A stretch of DNA of 64,000 nucleotides from Limnohabitans sp. INBF002 (GTDB lineage Bacteria > Pseudomonadota > Gammaproteobacteria > Burkholderiales > Burkholderiaceae_C). The stretch covers positions 1,860,001 through 1,924,000 of the forward strand of contig NZ_AP027055.1 of the NCBI RefSeq assembly GCF_027924905.1, in the 5' to 3' direction. The position numbers and the translations under genes were made by a program. The notes under the pieces were generated by a model that made no database searches, had not been told where the DNA came from, and worked only from the letters and a program-made list of their open reading frames with translations. Position 1 is the first letter of the stretch. Every line of letters begins with the position of its first letter. Below, piece after piece: positions 25,222-34,212 of the stretch.

Positions 25222-27486
25222 ATGAGCGTTACCCAATCCACGTTAAAGCCCCCCGCTTCCCTGTCTGGAAGCGCGGCTGCAGCCAATGCGGCAGCGGCCA
25301 GCTTTGCTGCGTTGACGGAAAAACTAGGCTACCTCAATGCAGAAGGCCTAGACATGGTGCGTCGTGCCTACCGCTATGCCGACGAAGCCCATTTAGGCCA
25401 GTTGCGCAACAGCGGCGAGCCTTACATCACCCACCCCATCGCTGTGGCCGCGCAATGCGCAGAGTGGAAGCTCGATGCACAAGCCCTGTCGGCCGCACTG
25501 CTGCACGACGCGATGGAAGACTGCGGCATCACCAAAACAGATTTGATCGAACGCTTTGGTATCCAAGTGGCCGATTTGGTGGATGGCCTGACCAAGCTCG
25601 ACAAGCTGGAGTTCAACACCCGCGAAGAGAACCAAGCCGAGTCATTCCGCAAGATGCTGTTGGCCATGGCGCGTGATGTGCGTGTCATCCTCATCAAGCT
25701 GGCTGATCGCAGCCACAACATGCGCACCATGGGCGATATGCCTCGTGCCAAGTGGGGCCGCATCTCGAACGAAACGCTGGAAATTTACGCCCCCATCGCC
25801 CACCGCTTGGGCCTGAACCAAACCTACCGCGAGCTGCAAGAACTGTGCTTTCAATACCTGTGGCCGTGGCGTCACAAGGTGCTGAACAAAGCCATTCAAA
25901 AAGCCCGCCATCGCCGCCGCGATTTGATGCAAAAAGTGCAACAAGAGGTCGAGGCCTCTTTCGCCAAAGCAGGCCTCAAGGTGCGCATCTCGGGCCGCGA
26001 AAAAACGCTGTATTCGATTTACAAGAAGATGGATGGCAAGCACCTCAGCTTTGCACAGGTGACCGACATTTACGGTTTCCGTCTCATCCTGCCAGACGTG
26101 ATTGATTGCTACACCGCCTTGGGCGTGCTGCATCAGATCTACAAACCGGTGCCGGGCAAGTTCAAAGACCACATCGCCATTGCCAAGCTCAACGGCTATC
26201 AATCGCTGCACACCACCATCGTGGGGCCATCGGGTTTGAACGTGGAGTTTCAAATGCGCACCGAAGCCATGCACCTCGTGGCCGAAACAGGCGTGGCTGC
26301 ACACTGGCTCTACAAAGACAAAGGTTCGAGCAACGAAGCCAATGCCAACTTAGGCAATAAGTGGCTGCAATCGCTGCTGGACATCCAAGACGAAACGCGA
26401 GACGCCACCGAGTTTTGGGATCACGTCAAAGTCGACTTGTTTCCAGATGCGGTGTATGTGTTCACCCCCAAGAGCAAGATCATGGCGATGCCACGCGGCG
26501 CGACCATCGTTGACTTTGCTTATGCCGTCCACAGCGATGTGGGCGACCGCACGATGGCAGGTAAAGTCAACGGCGAACAAGTGCCGCTGCGCACCGAGCT
26601 GCGCAGTGGCGACATCGTCGAAGTCATCACCTCGGCTGTTGCCTCGCCCAACCCCGCTTGGCTGGGTTTCGTGCGCACAGGGCGCGCCCGCTCCAAGATT
26701 CGCCATCACCTCAAGACCATGGCCCATTCCGAGTCACAAGGCTTGGGGGAGAAACTATTGGCGCAAGCCCTGCGCGCGGAAGGCATTGAAAAAATGCCAG
26801 CCCGGGATGGTGAACATGCGTCCCTGTGGGACAAGCTGCTGCACTTCACAGGCAGCAAAACACAGGCCGAATTGTTGACAGACATTGGCTTGGGCAAGCG
26901 CGTGGCCAGCATCGTGGCCAAACGTTTGGCCACCTTGCTCTCAGACACAGGCCTCAAGCCTGATGCCTTGCTGCTGAGCCGCGAGCGCTTCACCGCGCAC
27001 GAGAACGTGTCACAAGGCAGCGTGACTGTGGATGGCAGCGAAAACGCTTCCGTGCAATACGCCACCTGCTGCCGCCCCGTGCCAGGTGACGCCATCGTGG
27101 GCTACCTAGGACGCGGCGAAGGCTTGGTGGTACACACCGACCAATGCGGCGTGGCGCAGCGCTTGAAATACAAAGACAGCGAACGCTTCATTGCCGTCGA
27201 ATGGGCAGATGAGCCCACGCGCACATTTGAAGTCGCTGTGGTGGTGACCGTGAGCAACGGCAAAGGTGTGCTGGCCCGCGTGGCTTCAGCCATCACCAGT
27301 GCCGAAGCTGACATTACCCACGTGTTGATGGCCGATGAGGTGAGCGGTCAAGAAGCGACAGATTTGCGCTTTATCTTCACGGTGCGCGACAAGGCACACT
27401 TAGAAACTGTTTTGGGCAATCTACGCCGCGTGCCGTCGGTGTTGCAAGCGCAACGCGTGGTGTCTGGCGTGGGGCGCGAGGCCTAA
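25222..27486 (+). CDS. spoT: bifunctional (p)ppGpp synthetase/hydrolase
   Basis: This 754-residue Rel/Spo protein has an intact hydrolase HD site (LLHDAMEDCG, H95-D96), a synthetase domain with DIYGFRLILPD and LNGYQSLHTTIVGP, a TGS domain (VYVFTPKSKIMAMPRGATIV) and a C-terminal ACT domain. The KFKD in PVPGKFKDHIAIAK is a variant of the RxKD motif of SpoT-type rather than RelA-type (ExDD) synthetases. It should both make and degrade the stringent-response alarmone. It ends 3 bases before convergent greB. Confidence 0.95.
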   Translation: MSVTQSTLKPPASLSGSAAAANAAAASFAALTEKLGYLNAEGLDMVRRAYRYADEAHLGQLRNSGEPYITHPIAVAAQCAEWKLDAQALSAALLHDAMEDCGITKTDLIERFGIQVADLVDGLTKLDKLEFNTREENQAESFRKMLLAMARDVRVILIKLADRSHNMRTMGDMPRAKWGRISNETLEIYAPIAHRLGLNQTYRELQELCFQYLWPWRHKVLNKAIQKARHRRRDLMQKVQQEVEASFAKAGLKVRISGREKTLYSIYKKMDGKHLSFAQVTDIYGFRLILPDVIDCYTALGVLHQIYKPVPGKFKDHIAIAKLNGYQSLHTTIVGPSGLNVEFQMRTEAMHLVAETGVAAHWLYKDKGSSNEANANLGNKWLQSLLDIQDETRDATEFWDHVKVDLFPDAVYVFTPKSKIMAMPRGATIVDFAYAVHSDVGDRTMAGKVNGEQVPLRTELRSGDIVEVITSAVASPNPAWLGFVRTGRARSKIRHHLKTMAHSESQGLGEKLLAQALRAEGIEKMPARDGEHASLWDKLLHFTGSKTQAELLTDIGLGKRVASIVAKRLATLLSDTGLKPDALLLSRERFTAHENVSQGSVTVDGSENASVQYATCCRPVPGDAIVGYLGRGEGLVVHTDQCGVAQRLKYKDSERFIAVEWADEPTRTFEVAVVVTVSNGKGVLARVASAITSAEADITHVLMADEVSGQEATDLRFIFTVRDKAHLETVLGNLRRVPSVLQAQRVVSGVGREA

Positions 27487-27489
27487 GCT

Positions 27490-28056
27490 TTAAGCTTGCG
27501 CAGGGGCTGGTGCCGGATAGCGCACCTCGACCACCTCGACGTCTTGCACGCCCACAGGCGTGACCAACTTCACCACATCGCCTTCACGCGCTTTGAGCAA
27601 CGCACGTGCGATGGGCGACACCCAAGTCACTTGAGCGTTCAAACTATCCGCCTCGTCAATGCCGAGGATGGTGACAGTGCGCTCGACATCGGCCTCATCC
27701 ACATACGTGACCGTGGCACCAAAGAACACTTGGTCGCTGCCGTGGTGAACACTGGGATCGGTGACTTCCGCGATCTCTAGACGCTTGGTCAGAAAACGAA
27801 TACGACGGTCAATTTCACGCAAACGTTTTTTGCCGTAGTGGTAATCACCGTTTTCTGAGCGGTCACCGTTGCTGGCGGCCCAATGCACGATTTCAACCAT
27901 GCGTGGGCGTTCGTTGTCGATCAACTCAAACAACTCGGCGCGAAGCACCGCATAGCCCTGAGGCGTGATGTAGTTCTTGCTGCCTGCAGGCAACGGGGGC
28001 AAGGTGATGTCGTCGTCGTCATCCGCATCGGTCTCACGCGTGAACGCCTTACTCAT
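27490..28056 (-). CDS. greB: transcription elongation factor GreB
   Basis: This 188-residue factor stimulates RNA cleavage by stalled RNA polymerase. The coiled-coil tip acidic residues appear in ASNGDRSENGDYHYGKKRLR, and the C-terminal FKBP-like domain has FFGATVTYVDEADVERTVTI and WVSPIARALLKAREGD. An acidic N-terminal stretch with five aspartates extends it by about 25 residues over E. coli GreB. It is convergent with spoT. Confidence 0.94.
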   Translation of the reverse strand: MSKAFTRETDADDDDDITLPPLPAGSKNYITPQGYAVLRAELFELIDNERPRMVEIVHWAASNGDRSENGDYHYGKKRLREIDRRIRFLTKRLEIAEVTDPSVHHGSDQVFFGATVTYVDEADVERTVTILGIDEADSLNAQVTWVSPIARALLKAREGDVVKLVTPVGVQDVEVVEVRYPAPAPAQA

Positions 28057-28069
28057 GGTGGGCTAAAAA

Positions 28070-28501
28070 TCAATGCCATCCAATCACTTGGTAGCCGCGT
28101 TCAGCCAAGCATTGCTGCACAAACTGGCGATACAAACTGCTCCCTCCCACCGACTGGCCTGCAGCCGTAGCGGCAGCGCCACCCGCACCAATGGCCGCCG
28201 CACCCGCAGCAATATTTTTCAAATCAGGTTTATGGCCACTGAGCAACGAGCCAACAACGCCTGCCGTGCCCACACCGGCAGCACCGGCGGCAGCTGCGCG
28301 GCCTGCATCAACCTTGTTCACAGCACCCACATCAGACTGCTGCGCCAAGCTGATGCACGTTTGTGTGTCAGCTTGGGCTTGGGCTGGCCCCACATATTGG
28401 TAATGGGCATTTGGGTAAAACGCAGGCTTGGCCAATGGCGTGGCACAGCCTGTCAACACGGCAGCGATACAGAGCAATAAGGGTGAGGCATGGTATTTCA
28501 T
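28070..28501 (-). CDS. glycine-zipper outer-membrane lipoprotein, unknown function
   Basis: This 143-residue protein has a signal peptide ending in the lipobox LTGC (Cys19). Its middle is a Gly/Ala-rich glycine-zipper segment (AAAAGAAGVGTAGVVGSLLS and AAGAAAIGAGGAAATAAGQS), and it ends in FVQQCLAERGYQVIGW, a tail common to small Burkholderiales lipoproteins. Glycine zippers often mediate membrane-helix packing. It is 13 bases upstream of greB in the same direction; no joint role is implied. Confidence 0.82.
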   Translation of the reverse strand: MKYHASPLLLCIAAVLTGCATPLAKPAFYPNAHYQYVGPAQAQADTQTCISLAQQSDVGAVNKVDAGRAAAAGAAGVGTAGVVGSLLSGHKPDLKNIAAGAAAIGAGGAAATAAGQSVGGSSLYRQFVQQCLAERGYQVIGWH

Positions 28502-28511
28502 GCCGCAAATT

Positions 28512-29213
28512 TTAGTCTCTCAACTCGAACCCACTCGATGTGCGCAAGGTACGAGTTTCGTGACTGGCCAGCACATCAGCCAACTTTTGCGCCAGTGCAG
28601 GCTCATGCGCACGCGTGGGAATTCCCAAGACGTACATGGTGGCCAATTCAAACTCTTGGGGCAACACCCCAACCAAGTCGATACCGGGGGTGTATTTGAT
28701 TTCTGTGACCTGCGTACTCCCCATCACATGCGCACCTTTGGCCTGCGCCATGGCATGCATGGCCGTGGTGCCGTTGGGAAAGGTATGAAACCGATCGGCC
28801 AGTTCCACATCTAAACCCAGGGTTTGTAACACTTTGAAAAAGTGAATGCCCGCTGTTGCGAGTTGGGGATCGGGAAAGTAAATCCCTTCGGCAGCGCGAA
28901 AGGCGGCTTGCAAATCTGCGCGCGTGGCAATGGCTGGGTGCGGGCTACCGTGCTTGACTGCAATGCCGGTTTTCACCACGCCCAGATCGCGCAGAGTACC
29001 GGGACGAACTTCCCCGGAAGCCATCAAACCGTCCATCAAAGATTGCGTCAAGATCAGCAAATCGCAACGCTCACCTTTGAGCAGCTTCTCTTTCATCGCG
29101 CCCACCGCACTGAACGTGCCGTGAATTTGGCAGCCATGCGTGGCTTCAAAGTCAGCCTTCAACGAATTGACCAAACTGGCAGCGGCACCGCCGCTCAAAA
29201 TATGCAGTTCCAT
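28512..29213 (-). CDS. ModA-like solute-binding protein without signal peptide
   Basis: This 233-residue protein resembles the molybdate-type (class II) periplasmic binding fold: MELHILSGGAAASLVNSLKA, SAVGAMKEKLLKGERCDLLI, GSTQVTEIKYTPGIDLVGVL. It has no signal peptide or lipobox from the chosen start, which has AGGA in front, and the possible upstream extension is charged and not signal-like. It should therefore be cytoplasmic, unlike ModA. It follows a Bug gene by 14 bases in the same direction, so the two are probably co-transcribed. The ligand is unknown. Confidence 0.82.
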   Translation of the reverse strand: MELHILSGGAAASLVNSLKADFEATHGCQIHGTFSAVGAMKEKLLKGERCDLLILTQSLMDGLMASGEVRPGTLRDLGVVKTGIAVKHGSPHPAIATRADLQAAFRAAEGIYFPDPQLATAGIHFFKVLQTLGLDVELADRFHTFPNGTTAMHAMAQAKGAHVMGSTQVTEIKYTPGIDLVGVLPQEFELATMYVLGIPTRAHEPALAQKLADVLASHETRTLRTSSGFELRD

Positions 29214-29227
29214 GTTTCGTCCTTGAA

Positions 29228-30205
29228 TCAATCGGCTTTCGCGCCAGAAACTTTCACAATCGTGGCCCATTTCGCCACATCCTCAATGACGTATTTCGCA
29301 AACACGGGGGCCGACATCGACATGGGAGCAGCACCTTGCTTCGCCCAAATAGCCTTGACCTCAGCTGTATTGACAATCTTGTTGATTTCAGCGTTGAGCT
29401 TGGTCACGATGGCCTCTGGCGTGCCCACAGGCGCCATCATGCCGAGCCAAATCACGGCTTCGTATTTGGGGACACCGTCGTCACTCATCGTCGGAAGTTC
29501 AGGTGTGACCGCAGAACGTACACGCCCCGTGGTGGCGAGTCCGCGTACTTTGCCAGCTTTGATGTTTTCAGACATGGTGGTCACCGCGTCAAACATCATG
29601 TCGACTTGGCCTGACAACACATCGGTTCGCGCAGCGGCACTGCCCTTGTAGGGAATGTGCGTCATTTGCACATTCGCCATGTACTTGAACAGCTCACCCG
29701 CCATGTGATACGGCGTGCCGTTGCCCGAGGAGGCATAGTTCATCTTGCCGGGATTCGCACGCGCAAGTTTGATGAGATCTTGCAATGAATTGGCCTGGAC
29801 GTTGGGGTTCACCACCAAGACCAAATCTGAATAATTAATTGGCGCAATCGGCGCAAAATCTTTGACCAAGTTGTAAGGCTTATTGGGAATCAAAGACTCA
29901 TTCACCGTCTGTGCGTTGGACATCATCAACAAGGTGTAACCATCGGCAGGTGCTTTGGCTGCAGCGTCAGTGCCAATGATTGACCCCGCACCAGGCCGGT
30001 TATCCACCACAAAAGGCTGCCCTAAGGCGTCTTGCAAACGCTGCGCCATAAAGCGCGCGTAGTTGTCAGCCGGTCCACTGGCGGCAAACGGCACAATGAT
30101 TTTGACGGGGCGATTTGGATAGCCTTGTTGGGCGTGCCCCGCGAACGCGGCGAAGAACGAAGCGAAGGTCATACCGACCTTGAACAGCGTGCGAATGGTT
30201 TTCAT
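29228..30205 (-). CDS. Bug/TctC-family tripartite tricarboxylate binding protein
   Basis: This 325-residue periplasmic protein has a signal peptide cleaved near GHAQQ, then NRPVKIIVPFAASGPADNYA, VDNRPGAGSIIGTDAAAKAP, MNYASSGNGTPYHMAGELFK and IPYKGSAAARTDVLSGQVDM, all Bug markers. AGGAG precedes the ATG. No TctA/TctB permease is nearby. It is first of a two-gene unit with the ModA-like gene. A short GAAGTG/CACTTC inverted repeat at 30231-30247 lies just upstream and could be an operator. The ligand is unknown. Confidence 0.92.
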   Translation of the reverse strand: MKTIRTLFKVGMTFASFFAAFAGHAQQGYPNRPVKIIVPFAASGPADNYARFMAQRLQDALGQPFVVDNRPGAGSIIGTDAAAKAPADGYTLLMMSNAQTVNESLIPNKPYNLVKDFAPIAPINYSDLVLVVNPNVQANSLQDLIKLARANPGKMNYASSGNGTPYHMAGELFKYMANVQMTHIPYKGSAAARTDVLSGQVDMMFDAVTTMSENIKAGKVRGLATTGRVRSAVTPELPTMSDDGVPKYEAVIWLGMMAPVGTPEAIVTKLNAEINKIVNTAEVKAIWAKQGAAPMSMSAPVFAKYVIEDVAKWATIVKVSGAKAD

Positions 30206-30333
30206 ACTGACGTCTCCTGTTTGTTTTTGTGAAGTGACTCACACTTCCAAACACATTAAAGAAGAAAACTTCAAAAACCACAGTCACGTAAAGCAATCGG
30301 GCGCCTTGGACACAAGAAACGAGGCTTGCCCCC

Positions 30334-30900
30334 CTATTGAATCACTTTCGTTTTGACGAACGCTAAGGCTGACTTCATCCAAGGAAGAATCAATCCAAAG
30401 CAAGCCAACACCAAGACTGTCCCAAACCAATCGCCCACCATCATGACGGCAGTGCTGGTGAGAAAACTCTCAGTCCGCCCAATCCAAAAATACCAAAGCT
30501 GATGAATCAACGAACTGATGATGGCAAACAAAACAGACACCTTGAAAAGCCCTAAGGCACGCAAGTTCAACAAATCTTTATCGAGCTTTAAGTAATCGAT
30601 CGCAATTTGCCGTGCCATGAAAGGCGCGAAACCAGCAAGCGAACCACCGATCAAAAGGTTCAGATAGCTGCCGTCGAAATATAAAAAATATGTCAACAAG
30701 GTCGACGCAAGCATGATGCCGATGGCACCGTCCAGCGCAAATAAAAGTACGAACGTCAACCGCAGACCACTTGGCAAAAACACCCAATCCACACGGTGAG
30801 AGTAATTGAGCGAGCTAAACAGTATCAAGTTAACTTGATACAAAACGAAATAAACGATTGCCGTGGTACAGACAATGAAAAACCGGTTTTTATAAGTCAC
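30334..30900 (-). CDS. MASE1-like integral membrane protein
   Basis: This 188-residue protein is almost wholly membrane-embedded, with about five segments. WVFLPSGLRLTFVLLFALDG and MMVGDWFGTVLVLACFGLIL recall the MASE1 sensory membrane domain, but no GGDEF, EAL or kinase output domain follows. The DNA is visibly richer in A and T than the neighbours, and a perfect 20-bp palindrome lies in its 5' coding part. It is isolated between a Bug gene and a tRNA pair, consistent with acquisition. The function is unknown. Confidence 0.7.
   Translation of the reverse strand: MTYKNRFFIVCTTAIVYFVLYQVNLILFSSLNYSHRVDWVFLPSGLRLTFVLLFALDGAIGIMLASTLLTYFLYFDGSYLNLLIGGSLAGFAPFMARQIAIDYLKLDKDLLNLRALGLFKVSVLFAIISSLIHQLWYFWIGRTESFLTSTAVMMVGDWFGTVLVLACFGLILPWMKSALAFVKTKVIQ
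30822..30841. repeat. perfect 20-bp palindrome inside the MASE1-like gene
   Basis: GTATCAAGTTAACTTGATAC is identical to its reverse complement over 20 bases, in the first 30 codons of the membrane gene. It could be an operator for a dimeric regulator or a start-proximal mRNA hairpin. Confidence 0.6.
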
Positions 30901-31059
30901 GACAATTCCTTCTTTCAGAAATTTTCGTCATATTGATATGCCAAGCTTGCAGTTGGCTTATTCCTAATGAATATAAATTCGACCCAAGGAAAATAAATTA
31001 CCAAACGGTCACCGGATGTCCACCAAGCGAGATCGGCATAAAGAGCTGCAAAAACGAAA

Positions 31060-31089
31060 AAGTCCTAGAACATTACTGTTCTAGGACTT
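31060..31089 (-). terminator. terminator of the tRNA pair
   Basis: A 13-bp perfect stem AAGTCCTAGAACA/TGTTCTAGGACTT with loop TTAC. Read leftward it is followed by TTTTCGTTTTT, ending the tRNA transcript. Confidence 0.92.
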
Positions 31090-31095
31090 CACGTT

Positions 31096-31172
31096 TGGTG
31101 CGGCTGGCAGGAATCGAACCCACGACCCCTTGGTTCGTAGCCAAGTACTCTATCCAGCTGAGCTACAGCCGC
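31096..31172 (-). tRNA. tRNA-Arg (anticodon ACG)
   Basis: A 77-base gene with acceptor GCGGCTG/CAGCCGC, D-arm AGCTCAGCTGGATAGAG, anticodon ACG in CTACGAA, T-loop GTTCGATTC and encoded CCA. Confidence 0.97.
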
Positions 31173-31203
31173 TCTGGAAAACCGAAAGTATATCACAGAT
31201 ATT

Positions 31204-31280
31204 TGGTAGGGCGTCACGGACTTGAACCGTGGACCAAAGGATTATGAGTCCTCTGCTCTAACCAACTGAGCTAACGCCCC
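31204..31280 (-). tRNA. tRNA with anticodon CAT (Met or Ile2)
   Basis: A 77-base gene with acceptor GGGGCGT/ACGCCCT (a G-U first pair), anticodon CAT in CTCATAA, T-loop GGTTCAAGTCC and encoded CCA. The T-arm and variable region (TTGGTC) look more like lysidine-modified Ile2 than elongator Met, but this cannot be settled by eye. It is not initiator Met. Confidence 0.92.
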
Positions 31281-31306
31281 AACCGAAGCGACAGATTGTA
31301 GGGGCT

Positions 31307-32269
31307 ATGCAAACTATCATTCTTCAAATGAAACTCTCCCCTAGAGCCCTCGGGCTCGCCGCTGCAGTCGTGACGGTGCTGATTTGGTCGTCCTTCATCG
31401 TTGTGGCGCGCGCCTCTGCTGCGCATCACCTGCTTCCCCTCGATATTGGCTTTCTGCGCATCATCGGCGCGGGATGCGTGCTGCTCCCTTGGGGCTGGTG
31501 GCTGATGCGTTCGCAGCGCCATTCGGGTGACCGCGTGGGTTCGCTGATGGGTTTGTCTCCACTGCCCTTGCGCATCACGGTCTTGGCTGGGCTTTTCGGC
31601 AGCATGCTTTATGCAATGTTGGTTTATTCTGGTTTTTTCTTTGCGCCTGCAGCACACGCTTCTGTACTGATGCCTGGCAGCTTGCCGCTGTGGACATCAC
31701 TCTTGGCCCTCGTGGTGCTACACGATCACATCACCCGCGCACGCGCCATGGGCTTGGCTTGCATTGTGTTGGGCGATATGTTGGTGGGCGGTACAAGTTT
31801 GCTCAAAGCATTGGATGGCGGCGAGGTTTGGAAAGGCGATGTGATGTTTATGTCGGCAGCCTTTTGCTGGGCTTGCTACAGCGTGCTGGTACGCCGCCAT
31901 GCGCTAGAACCTGTGCGCGCCACCATCGCCATCACGGCTTTTTCTTGCGTGGGCTTTGTGCCGGTTTATGGTTTGGCCGCTTACGCAGGCTGGGTGCCTA
32001 CACACTTAGACACAGCCCCTGTTTCTGAGATGTTGTTTCAAGCCATATTCCAAGGCGTAGGTTCCGTCGTGATTTCAGGCATCACCTTTAACGTGATGAT
32101 CCGTCACTATGGTCCCGTGCGCTCCACCATGATCACGGCGCTGGTGCCGGGCTTGTCAGCGCTGGGGGCGGTGGTGTTTTTGAATGAACCCATGAGCCTC
32201 AACTTAATTGCAGGTCTTGCCCTAGTGACTTGCGGTATTTTGTTTGGCGTACGTTTGCCAAAAACTTAA
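31307..32269 (+). CDS. EamA/DMT-family transporter
   Basis: This 320-residue protein has about ten membrane segments in two EamA repeats: the first from GLAAAVVTVLIWSSFIVVAR and the second from GDVMFMSAAFCWACYSVLVR. Such drug/metabolite transporters usually export amino acids or other metabolites. The substrate is not readable. An ATG at 31328 is an alternative start. It is divergent from the tRNA pair by 26 bases and convergent with hrcA. Confidence 0.88.
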   Translation: MQTIILQMKLSPRALGLAAAVVTVLIWSSFIVVARASAAHHLLPLDIGFLRIIGAGCVLLPWGWWLMRSQRHSGDRVGSLMGLSPLPLRITVLAGLFGSMLYAMLVYSGFFFAPAAHASVLMPGSLPLWTSLLALVVLHDHITRARAMGLACIVLGDMLVGGTSLLKALDGGEVWKGDVMFMSAAFCWACYSVLVRRHALEPVRATIAITAFSCVGFVPVYGLAAYAGWVPTHLDTAPVSEMLFQAIFQGVGSVVISGITFNVMIRHYGPVRSTMITALVPGLSALGAVVFLNEPMSLNLIAGLALVTCGILFGVRLPKT

Positions 32270-32274
32270 ACGCC

Positions 32275-33276
32275 CTATTTGTGGCTGAGGGCGTTGCTCA
32301 CCAACTTGGACGTGATATCCACAATTTGAATCATCCGGTCGTAGGCCATGCGCGTGGGGCCGATGACACCCAGCGTACCCACCACGAGGCCGTCTACCTC
32401 GTAGGGAGCGCTCACCACCGACAGCTCTTCCATAGGCACGATTTTGCTTTCGCCGCCGATGTAAATACGTACACCTTCGGCTTGAGCGGAGCTATCGAGC
32501 AAACGCACCAGCTGTGCTTTTTGTTCAAACAAATCAAAAGCGCGGCGCAGGTTGCCCATGTCGCTGGAAAAGTCACTCACCGACAGCAAATTACGTTCGC
32601 CACTGACCACCACATTGTCTTGCGCTTGGGTCAAGGCCTCGGTGCTTACCTGCACCGCCGCTTGCATCAAGGTGGCAATTTCGCCGCGCAGTGATTCCAC
32701 CTCGGCCAAGAGTTTTTCGCGCACCTGCTCAATCGCCATGCCCGCGAAATGGTGGTTCAAATAGTTAGATGCTTCCACCAGCTGCGAGGCCGAGTAGTCG
32801 GTTTCGGTGAACAGCACGCGGTTCTGCACATCACCCTCGGGCGACACGATGATGACCAACAAACGCCGGTCCGACAGACGCAAAAACTCAATGTGGCGAA
32901 ACACCGAGCTGCGGCGCGGCGCAATCACCACCCCCACAAAATGCGACAAATCAGACAACAGATGTGCGGCATTGGCGATCACTTTTTGCGGCTGATCTGG
33001 GGCCAACGTCGGGGTTTGCATGTGGCTGCGCTCAGCGGTGAGCATGGTGTCCACAAACAGGCGATAGCCCAGCGCCGTGGGAATGCGCCCTGCTGAGGTG
33101 TGGGGGCTGGCAATGAGGCCCAACTCCTCCAAATCCGACATCACATTGCGGATGGTCGCGGGCGACAACTCGATGCCCGTGGCGCGAGACAACGTGCGCG
33201 ATCCGACGGGTTGCCCGTCAGCGATGTAGCGCTCTACCAGCGCTTTGAGCAATAACTTGGCGCGATCGTCTAGCAT
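32275..33276 (-). CDS. hrcA: heat-inducible repressor HrcA
   Basis: This 333-residue repressor begins [20 protein letters not shown] and has the winged helix [20 protein letters not shown] plus [20 protein letters not shown], then the HrcA GAF-like body. It binds CIRCE inverted repeats and needs GroEL for activity. The second of two ATGs is chosen because AGGA lies 5 bases from it. It is divergent from nadK by 39 bases. A perfect CIRCE lies at 48483-48509 before rpoH; none is visible before hrcA itself. Confidence 0.96.
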   Translation of the reverse strand: MLDDRAKLLLKALVERYIADGQPVGSRTLSRATGIELSPATIRNVMSDLEELGLIASPHTSAGRIPTALGYRLFVDTMLTAERSHMQTPTLAPDQPQKVIANAAHLLSDLSHFVGVVIAPRRSSVFRHIEFLRLSDRRLLVIIVSPEGDVQNRVLFTETDYSASQLVEASNYLNHHFAGMAIEQVREKLLAEVESLRGEIATLMQAAVQVSTEALTQAQDNVVVSGERNLLSVSDFSSDMGNLRRAFDLFEQKAQLVRLLDSSAQAEGVRIYIGGESKIVPMEELSVVSAPYEVDGLVVGTLGVIGPTRMAYDRMIQIVDITSKLVSNALSHK

Positions 33277-33315
33277 GGTCATCCTGTTGTCGAATTTTAG
33301 TGATGTAATTTGCCT

Positions 33316-34212
33316 ATGAAATCGAAGTTTCGTCAGATTGCCTTGCTTGGGAAATACCACTTGAACTCAGGTTCAAGCGCTAACCCATCTTCCCGCAAAA
33401 CCCTAGAGGAAATTGCGCAGTTCTTGCACACGCTGGGCTGTGAAGTCATCCTAGAGCATGACACAGCAGCCGGCTCGGGCCTGAGTGGCTACACGGTGAT
33501 GGGCATCGAAGAAATTGGCACATCTTGCGACTTGGCCATTGTGCTGGGTGGCGACGGCACCATGCTGGGCTATGCCCGCCAACTGGCACCACACAACGTA
33601 CCGCTCATTGGTATCAACCAAGGTCGCTTGGGTTTCATCACTGACATTCCTTTGAATGAAGTCAAAAACACACTGACCGCCATGCTGGGCGGCGGCTATG
33701 AGGAAGACCGCCGCGCATTGATGCGCGCCAAGGTATGGCGCGATGGCCATTGCGTGTTCAATGCCCTGGCCCTGAACGACGTGGTGGTCAACCGTGGCGC
33801 CACCAGCGGCATGCTGGAAGTACGCGTCGCCATTGATGGCCGGTTTGTGGCGAACCAACGCGCTGACGGCGTCATCATTGCAACGCCCACAGGCTCTACC
33901 GCTTACTCTCTATCCGTCGGCGGCCCGCTGCTGCACCCGTCCTTGCCAGCCTGGGTCATGGCACCCATTGCGCCGCACACACTGTCCAACCGCCCCATCG
34001 TGCTGTCCGACACCGGCGAGGTGACGATTGACCTGGTGGCTGGCCGTGACGCCAGTGCCAACTTTGACATGCAGTCGCTGGCATCGCTGCTGATTGGCGA
34101 CCGCATCACAGTCAAACGCTCCAACTACCACGCCACCTTTTTACATCCACGCGGCTGGAGCTATTACGACACCTTGCGTCAAAAACTGCACTGGAACGAG
34201 GGTGTGGCATGA
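33316..34212 (+). CDS. nadK: NAD kinase
   Basis: This 298-residue enzyme phosphorylates NAD to NADP. It has the invariant [11 protein letters not shown] motif, [32 protein letters not shown] and [16 protein letters not shown]. The ATG is chosen over a TTG 6 bases upstream. It overlaps recN by 4 nt (ATGA), and nadK-recN-rapZ form a coupled run divergent from hrcA. Confidence 0.96.
   Translation: MKSKFRQIALLGKYHLNSGSSANPSSRKTLEEIAQFLHTLGCEVILEHDTAAGSGLSGYTVMGIEEIGTSCDLAIVLGGDGTMLGYARQLAPHNVPLIGINQGRLGFITDIPLNEVKNTLTAMLGGGYEEDRRALMRAKVWRDGHCVFNALALNDVVVNRGATSGMLEVRVAIDGRFVANQRADGVIIATPTGSTAYSLSVGGPLLHPSLPAWVMAPIAPHTLSNRPIVLSDTGEVTIDLVAGRDASANFDMQSLASLLIGDRITVKRSNYHATFLHPRGWSYYDTLRQKLHWNEGVA

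Noticed and set aside
27484-27497. TAAGCTTTAAGCTT between spoT and greB
   Set aside because: A short direct repeat made by two stop codons and HindIII-like sites; too small to argue for a terminator or operator.
30206-31100. Integration site at the tRNA-Arg 3' end
   Set aside because: No copy of the tRNA 3' end and no integrase fragment was found on the left side.
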